Source: Ignelater luminosus (lineage: Eukaryota; Arthropoda; Insecta; Coleoptera; Elateridae). From it: DNA of 64,000 nucleotides. Positions 57,100 to 64,000 of this stretch are shown here, one piece after another. The translations under genes were made by a program, and so were the position numbers. The notes under the pieces were generated by a model. That model was not told where the DNA came from, did no database searches, and saw nothing but the letters and a program-made list of their open reading frames with translations. Location: assembly GCA_011009095.1 (NCBI GenBank), contig VTPC01091033.1:444795-508794 (forward strand). The letters run 5' to 3'. Position 1 is the first letter of the stretch, and each line of letters starts with the position of its first letter.

Positions 57100-58430
57100 T
57101 CTGCTGATTTCAAATAAAAACAAACAATCTGTTTGATACTACCAACATTTCTCAATGAAAAATTCTAGTCTTTAGAAGGTATTTTTACCAACACGACAAA
57201 AATGTAGCAGGAATTATAGAAACGAGTCATTCTATTAGCAGCCATTTGTCATCGAAAAAATCTGGATTAGATCAACGTACATAAGCAATACTATGTTATT
57301 TTTATTGTTTTATAACAATTTATGTTGGAAATAACGAAATTGTTAAAAATTGATTGCTGTAACGGTAACAAAGTTAATCCCGTCTATTTACATAAGATTT
57401 TATATTAATTTTGCTACGTATTGAGAGTTTGAGACAAGAAAACTTGAAAAACGATACGATTAGAAACATGCACGATTGATATTAAAATCAAATACGAATG
57501 TGCGGTCTACTTTAGTTTACAAAGATTACACTAGTAGTACAAAAGCCACTAATAGACAAAGAAGACCTGAATCCTAGCTTTCTAGAGTTGTTACACATCG
57601 ACTCAGAAAGATATCTAGGTACTCTGGTGAAAATTTCAACGAGCTAGGTGTGGGCATGCGCTCGTAGTGGAAATTATAAAAAAGTCTAGTTTTCCACGAA
57701 TCCTAACTATCTGGCGTTTATAAATTTTCGTAAAGTGAGAAAATACAAGTACTTTGGTGAAAACGCCAGAACGCTAGACATGGGCAGTTCCATGTAAAAC
57801 ACGAAAAACCGTAAATGGAAAATGTCACTTATCGCATCCAATCCTAAAGTAATATAAAGCAGGCGGAGCCATATTGTAAAAACTATATGGGACCATAGGG
57901 AAAATAAAAGGCTAATTATAGGCTAATTAAGTGCCCCATTCTTAAATTTTAAAGGTTTCGCTAGCTTTAGAAATAATTAGAAGAACTTACGACACGGACT
58001 TAATAAATCTGGATGAAAGTAGTAAATAATTAAAGACTAATTAAAAGCTTCACGATGGCATCGCAAATCTCCATATTCGACAATTTGTTAAGTACTTCTT
58101 TAGAAAACGAATCAAACCAAAAGTGATGGAGTTCACTTAGGCGAAAATAATCGAAAGGAAATTTAATTTCTAAGAACAACATCGAGAGCCTTTAATTAGC
58201 CTTTAATTATTTACAAGCAAGTTTTTCAAAATCAGGGTCGTACATGTGAGTACTTGCACCACGGCCCTCGACAACAAAGTTACTTACATTGTTTTTTTCG
58301 CGTGTAATTGTAAGTGTTATATTGAGAAGAGACCTTACTAATCTCTTGAACGCTAATAAAAAATTTAAAACTTTTTTTGTACTAAGCTAGAAATAACAGC
58401 AGCAAATTTCGAAATTAACGTTAACTGTTA
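57100..58430. other. No gene recognised; imperfect 129-bp-period direct repeat
   Basis: At 57569 and 57698 the order GAATCCTA, a CTATCTGG/CTTTCTAG block, GTACTYTGGTGAAAA and GYTAGRYRTGGGCA repeats twice, diverged. Otherwise plain intergenic sequence. Confidence 0.45.
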
Positions 58431-59998
58431 TACAGGGTGTACTATTTCAGGTGGAGAATAATAGCACCACTCGATTCTGCTTGGAAAATTGAGCAAAAAA
58501 TGTTATAAAAATGTTCGTCTTAAACGTATATTTTCCAAACTTGTAAGTAGAATAAGAATAACTCAAAAGTTTATTAACTTGGTTACCTTAGTAACATTTT
58601 TTGCAAGTCGTTATTATTAATGTTTCTAGGTAAGTTATGCACATTAAGATTTCGTATAATTTTCAAATACAGTAATTTGAAACTATTCTAATCACAAGAT
58701 ATTAGGTATGTAAAAGCACTTAATGCAAAAGATGTTCAAAATGAGGTCATCCAAACTCTGGACATTTTGTGGCTTGGCGAATGATACCTCTTTCCAAATT
58801 CTCAAGCATATTTTGGTTTCTTATTATGGTAACTGTATGGTTGATCCGTTGAATCAGTTCGTCTTCGGTTCCAATCTCTTCTTGATAAACAAGAGCTTTT
58901 AGCATCCCCTAGAAAAAAATGAAAGCAATTTAAATCTGGACTTTTTGGACACCACAAAATCGGACCACCATGACCAATTCATCGCTCTGGAAATTCTTGA
59001 TTCAGCCAGGTTCGTGTTTCAATCCCCCAATGAGCTGGAAATAAGAGTTTCGGAAATCGGCGAGCTTTTCTTTGAGTGTGCTTAGGTAAGTTCATTTGAG
59101 AATCCACCCCATCTGCGGCATGAGCTACGGGATTTAACATCAGCCATTGGTCTTGACGGGACTCGTGCATACTTTTGAGCACTTTCCCGTTACACTGTGC
59201 TACTAGGGTTGTTATTGTTTGAACAGACCTATCTTACTGGAATGTTACTGTGAACTTTCACAGGTTAATTATTATTAGCATTTTTTCCGCGGTATCACTT
59301 AAAACTTCGCTTAAAACAAAGTTTAATATCGAATAAAACGTCCATTTGAAACGACATAGTCATACGGGTTGCTAAAGGCACGTCTTCTAGCAGGTCCGGG
59401 AAATTGTTGGTAAGAAAATGAACATAGTTATTTGCATTTAAACGATGTGTCAAAATCTGTGGTTCTATCAGCATGTTAGTAAAAATTCAAGGCCACAAAT
59501 TGACACTGAATCGAATTTGATGGCTAGTTTGATTGCAAGCATGTAGATTTTCATCGGCCCATTGATGCATGTTATGAATATTAAACATTCTATTTGGAGT
59601 AAATTCATATGTCCACAAAATGTTTCTTATAAAATTTTTATTATCTTCTTGTTGATGGAGCAACCACTCGCAAAATCGCATCATTTGCTGATAATCTTCC
59701 GGAAGCAACCCTTGAACTCTTTGGAAGTGATATGGGTATAAATCATTTTCTTGCAATACTTGATGAACTGCACTGTGACTAACGTTGATTGCTCAAGCAA
59801 CGGAGCCAGTACTTTGAGTGAGTTTATTTTCAAATACGTTTAATATTTTTTTCTATTAGCGACAGTAGTACACGACGAGCACGGCCTTCATCTAGCCTAC
59901 TAAAGGGTGCTAATCTTGGGCAGTCAGAAACAAATTATAAAAAAATATAGGACTCTTAATATTTCCACAACCGAAGAGTTAACAACAAATTGATACAG
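58431..59998 (-). mobile_element. DUF4817 mariner-like transposon, minus strand, broken, with a 296-bp insertion
   Basis: Right-hand (3') end TACAGGGTGTACTATTTCAG at 58431 is nearly identical to the 3' end of the copy at 27895-30529. The minus-strand translation runs from about 59950: [138 protein letters not shown]. Then the insertion at 59039-59334, then PAHWGIETRTWLNQEFPERW and IGHGGPILWCPKSPDLNC. The N-terminal HTH and 5' terminus are missing and several stops occur, so it is inactive, but it preserves most of the catalytic region. Confidence 0.85.
59039..59334 (-). repeat. 296-bp repeat, copy 1, inserted in the DUF4817 transposase
   Basis: Over 90% identical to 60284-60579 in opposite orientation. 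Inserted between codons for SFQMD and PAHWG of the transposase. On the minus strand a ~48-codon frame is open: VLKSMHESRQDQWLMLNPVA, HAADGVDSQMNLPKHTQRKA, RRFPKLL. No terminal inverted repeat or clear duplication; nature unknown. Confidence 0.75.
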
Positions 59999-60283
59999 TG
60001 TAGCTTGAGCTCGATGCTTTTTGAATTTAAAGATCAACTACGTTTTTCATTATATTTATTAAAATAATAAAACAATAAAACACAATAAATACACTTTACT
60101 TGAATCTTGAATACGTGAAAAGCGGCTGACTAACAAAAAGTAAGAGTAACCGTAGTAGAGTAACTGTGTAAGAGAAAAGTATGAGAGAAAGGCCGTATCT
60201 TACTGGCTACCACTATATATATATGTTTTAACCTTAATTAGGAAAACTACATATAATTCGGGAAGTGTGAAAGTATAACATAA
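59999..60283. other. AT-rich spacer between transposon relics
   Basis: No gene. A minisatellite-like AATAAAACAATAAAACACAATAA patch and TATATATATATG near 60215-60225; no family recognised. Confidence 0.35.
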
Positions 60284-60579
60284 CATTCGATATCAAACTT
60301 TGTTTTAAGCGAAGTTTTAAGTGATACCGCGGAAAAAATGCTAATAATAATTAACCTGTGAAAGGTCACAGTAATATTACAGTAAGATAGGTCTGTTCAA
60401 ACAATAACAACCCTAGTAGCACAGTGTAACGGGAAAGTGCTCAAAAGTATGCACCAGTCCCGTCACGACCAATGGCTGATGTTAAATCCCGTAGCTCATG
60501 CCTCAGATGGGGTGGATTCTCAAATGAACTTACCTAAGCACACTCTAAGAAAAGCTCGCCGATTTCCGAAACTCTTATT
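60284..60579 (+). repeat. 296-bp repeat, copy 2, inverted relative to copy 1
   Basis: Starts ATTCGATATCAAACTTTG and ends CTCTTATT. It keeps the same open frame (VLKSMHQSRHDQWLMLNPVA, HASDGVDSQMNLPKHTLRKA, RRFPKLL) with mostly conservative changes. The shared boundaries with copy 1 are sharp at both ends, indicating a discrete mobile or transcribed unit. About 950 bp separates the copies. Confidence 0.75.
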
Positions 60580-60899
60580 AGACTGACTGATAGATGTTCA
60601 CAAAAGAGGGCGCCAGCAGTCGTAGATCAAAGGGTTCTGATGGTCGGTCACGCGACTACTCGTGAACCCCACACCCTGTATATAGGCTTCTTGCGAAACC
60701 TCACCCTGTGTGTAACTTACCTCGTGGAAGCTTTATTGAAACTCGCTCTAACGTTTCACAATTGAGACTCAACACGAAATAAAAAAAAACTGTATAAACA
60801 CGTGATTTGTCTGAATTAATTTTGCCAAGGAAGTCCTCTGAAGACTTCCTTCCTTTAAAATGATCCAAGAAAGAAATACCAGTTTAATATTTACTTCTC

Positions 60900-62691
60900 T
60901 CTTGAACAAAGGTATGTGTTCTTTAATTGAAATTTAGACTAATCACCACCGTGCTTTTTAATAGCCAAACGAACAAAGTAACAAGATTAACGCTGCTTCG
61001 TCTGGACCAGGGATCCACTTACAAAGAAAACAAAATATAAATAATCGACCTTTCTTACATTTATTAAAACAATAATAAAAAAAATAAGTTAAACACACAT
61101 AAACAAGAATATAAAAGAACAAAATAACACTACGAAAGAATATCAATAAAAGGTATGAATTAATTTCTTTACTGAAGAACAAAGTTGATAAAAAAATAAT
61201 GAGAAAATAACAATAAAACAAGTTATTACAATAAACAAAAAAAGATTCTGTTATGTTAAAATTTCAAAATATGAAACAAAAGGCCAAAATCTAAATATTA
61301 AATTAATTAATACAAGATAAACTTGACAATGAATTTTGAAATAGCAACAAATAAACTTTATATCTAATAACAAAGAAACGGTAGCCAAAAGTTATAGATT
61401 ATGTTGCAGTAATTTAACAAACACCAGCTAAAATTACCTGGGAACGTTCCTGTTACAAATTAGTTAGAAATATTACTCGTAAATATTATAATTCAATAAG
61501 AAAATACGAAACTAATCTTGCCTAAGCAAGGTTTTCGTACGACATGTTTCACAAATTCCACGTTCTCCTAGTCTTTCACCAAGTGAAACAATCATTAAAA
61601 CTCAAATAACAAAACAAAACAGGTCTTTCTTACATATAAAGGCAATCTTTCTTCCAGGTGATATGTGTAGGTCTCTGATTCCCAACGACAGCAGCTCATT
61701 CACGTTTGCCGGGTCCCACCAATGTTCAAGGGAACTTAGATTTCGAAGATCAATCACTTTTGTTAACTTTAACCAAAACAAAAAACACAAGAACAAAATC
61801 CAAGTGTTTATACACCAGCTTTATGAACTAAAATCACTTTGAGTCTCAAACGCTCTTTAAGTTTACTTAGTCCATTCGGATCACGGAGCTTCCAAAATGT
61901 AATACACACACAGTTCAAGTCTTTACGAGGAGGGCAGTTTCTGTTCTCGACAGACCCTTTAACGTTGCACCAACGGGACCAAAATTGTTGCGTTTCTACC
62001 CTCTACAATTTTTATTTCCTGGGAAATACCAGCGTAACTATAATTGAAGCAAAAACGCTTCCCACAATAACAAAGCTTTCTAAGCACCGCTTTTCGGTAA
62101 ACAAACCGGCTTTCCTCCGTGAATAACACGACAAAGACCCGACGAAATAGGGTTTCTCGGGTCCGCTCTCTCTTTTACTAAGAGAATCGCTTCAATTAAA
62201 TTCGGTTTGTAACCAATTTTCGGATTTGTAGGGGAACACCGAAATTAACCCGCACGTTGGTTCGAGTACGCAGCTATCAACGTAATGCCTATCCTCTCTG
62301 CGTCTCTTGTTACGCAATTTGTACTTACTGGAGTGGGGTTGGAAAGTCAGATACACGACCTAACAGGTTAAAATGCAGATATTCTTATGGGCTAATGAAA
62401 AATTCCACTTCGTAGATTTACCAGCTTAAACCTGACTCAACCGAGACTGTGTGACTCCAATATTTGCGACTAAGGGTCCAGGAATTTTATATTGGAAAAT
62501 AGCAAAAGACACGTCTACCGGAGCCCAGAAGTCGTGACCACAAAGTTATTAATTCTTTAGAATAACATTGTAACAAACATTCGTTTATAGAATGAAATAA
62601 TTTAAATATTACGCGTCAGGAAAGCAAATACCTGAACGAAATTGAATGACAGGGGCGGATTTAGTGCGAATTTTAAAATAACATTATAACA
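60900..62691 (-). mobile_element. Candidate LTR-retrotransposon fossil: one LTR (61986-62691) and leader
   Basis: On the minus strand a segment begins TGTTATAATG (62691) and ends AACGCAACA (61986), 706 bp with TG...CA termini. It is followed by TTTTGGTCCCGTTGGTGC, the kind of sequence found at a primer-binding site after a 5' LTR, and then a leader with a short open stretch at about 61796-61602. No polymerase domains and no second LTR are visible in the window, so it is at best a fragment. Family not determined. Confidence 0.3.
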
Positions 62692-62919
62692 GTTAGGTTG
62701 GAACTATATTGGATGCCAACATAGTTTTTAATGAGGCGGTCAACATTGTTTTAACGTTGAAGCTTCTCAGAAACACCATAGTATATAACTAGTGTAATAC
62801 ATGCTATTAATTTAAAAAAAAAATAATAATGCACGTAACAAATAAAAATAGAAAAAAAAATGGAAAAAACTATTATTAATTTAGATATCAAGTATTTTAT
62901 CCCACAGAAGAAAAATATA
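62692..62919. other. AT-rich, nothing recognised
   Basis: Short A-rich spacer between the LTR-like segment and the next repeat. Confidence 0.35.
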
Positions 62920-63134
62920 TTTTATCTTTGCTCGTTCCTGAGATATTTAACTTAAAAAAAAATAAAATAATTTCGTTTTTAGCAAATATCTAGTGAGCCG
63001 TGAACTTTTTTGAAAAAACAAAAGCATAAGTAAACTGATCTCCAAAATAGCCAAAATCTTTCTAATTTAACCGACTTCGTATCTTTTACAATTTCCGAGA
63101 TCCCAATAGTGAGCATCGAAATTGGGACACACTG
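62920..63134. repeat. Half-copy of the palindromic MITE at 41429-41918
   Basis: CTCCAAAATAGCCAAAATCT, TTCTAATTTAACCGACTTCG, TTTACAATTTCCGAGATCCC and GAGCATCGAAATTGGGACAC ending ACTG match the right arm of the 41429 element in order, and the interior AGCAAATATCTAGTGAGCCG and GTGAACTTTTTTGAAAAAAC match its left-arm interior in reverse. Only one terminus is present. Confidence 0.7.
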
Positions 63135-63587
63135 TATGTGCAAACCTTTTCATATAAACCACGCGGCATATGCGGCGGAAACTTCGAAAGATCTGGCATT
63201 ATGGCATAATAAGAACCCTCCAAAGTAAAACAGTACAACTGAGAAATATAGCTTAAGTAGACATACCAGCCCTTTTCAGGTCGCAATAGTTGGCATTAGT
63301 TCGGTTAGCAAATGCGTCTTTAAAATCAAACGTGTTTCTTTTATACTCCCCACAGACATTGTAGTTAAAAGTTACAGGAAAAAAACGGTATTCATTGCTC
63401 GTAAATTTGTAAAGTTGAAGGTGCACCTTCAAAAGTAAATTGAAAAATTAAAGCAAAGAAATAAACAATATTAAGACCTTATAAACACCATCAATCTCTT
63501 CCGAAGTGTAGGTATTGTTCCCATGAACCGTTGAATACCCTTGTAGTTCGATTGTACTCGTATAAAACAAAATCTGCTTTGAAATAC

Positions 63588-63961
63588 CTATAAACACGTT
63601 GTAAGCACGTTGAACCACGCATGCTTAGCACTGTCCATTGTTACGTCGGCGTCGTACTGGTTTTGACGAAAAGTCAGCTGCAACAAAGAATATAAATCAC
63701 ATACCAAGTAAGTCAAGAACAGTGATCATAACTATTTTTGCTATTCATATTTCCTACAAAATAATTATTATTAAAATAGCTCGAGATCTAATCTTATTAA
63801 AATTCATCAAGTTACATACATTCGTTGGCGTTGAATATACATACATAGGTAGAAAGATCGACAAATTATGATACTTACGTTTTGAGCATTGCATAATGAT
63901 ACCGTTGCTATCAACAATAGTAGATATAATATCTTTGTTATAGTTTTAATACTATATTTAA
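63588..63961 (-). CDS. Candidate exons of a small secreted protein (weak)
   Basis: Exon A 63961-63879 encodes KYSIKTITKILYLLLLIATV then SLCNAQN, a strikingly signal-peptide-like segment, with acceptor CTTGAACAG and donor GTAAGTATC (phase 0). Exon B 63677-63588 follows acceptor TTTGTTGCAG and encodes LTFRQNQYDADVTMDSAKHA, WFNVLTTCL then stop. No start codon precedes the hydrophobic stretch in frame, so it would need an upstream exon outside the window. It could be chance. Confidence 0.2.
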
Positions 63962-64000
63962 CTGTTCAAGAAATAATCTTGGAATTTGCAACTACAGTAG

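Noticed and set aside
60669-60680. CACACCCTGTATA motif resembling a mariner-type end
   Set aside because: Flanking sequence does not align with either DUF4817 end, and these short motifs recur widely in this genome.

Overview
The window is AT-rich nuclear DNA from an insect. Its host genes have short GT-AG introns next to long introns full of transposons, and GGTTAGGTT-type motifs lie near putative promoters. Among the genes are a ZAD zinc-finger gene (an insect-expanded class) and histidine-rich large lipid transfer proteins. A beetle or another holometabolous insect is my best guess, but nothing in the sequence fixes the order. There is one 10-base N gap (44607-44616). || Region 1 (1-15.6 kb): two head-to-tail, minus-strand copies of a secreted vitellogenin-like large lipid transfer protein (LLTP). 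The downstream copy (10262-15552, 4 exons, 1491 aa) looks whole. The other (3919 to beyond base 1) is cut by the window edge and carries one frameshift in a 7-base homopolymer. Both keep the same exon-1 layout (31 coding bases of signal peptide) and the same TATA/initiator promoter. Between them, and in the first intron of the partial copy, lie LINE, Tc1-like, MITE and LTR-retrotransposon gag relics. || Region 2 (15.6-38.5 kb): AT-rich DNA with a ZMYM1-like hAT relic, then a complete TTC14 orthologue on the plus strand (9 coding exons, 1224 aa; S1 domain, TPRs, poly-Ala/poly-Ser/Lys-rich linker, RS/RGG tail). Its 11.4-kb second coding intron holds a MITE, a pogo/Tigger relic, and DUF4817 mariner-like relics. 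One of these is interrupted by an hAT with an exact 8-bp target duplication. || Region 3 (38.5-49.1 kb): mostly transposon debris. It has TA-flanked MITEs, a DUF4817 relic, a Tc1-like element split by a MITE with CCCAGTAAGCACA ends, a 172-bp tandem repeat across the N gap, a broken spliced gene resembling DUF4806 proteins, a mariner relic and an unidentified ORF. || Region 4 (49.6-64 kb): a two-exon ZAD-C2H2 zinc-finger gene (minus); a GGAACC-rich hAT-like nonautonomous element; a Harbinger-like element carrying only a broken Myb/SANT-like gene, itself invaded by a 1.5-kb palindromic element; another DUF4817 copy with a 296-bp insertion that recurs inverted 1 kb away; a candidate LTR-retrotransposon 5' end; and two weak candidate exons of unknown genes. 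|| I see no rRNA, tRNA or CRISPR feature. The host content is two LLTP copies, TTC14 and the ZAD gene; most remaining recognisable sequence is transposon relics.
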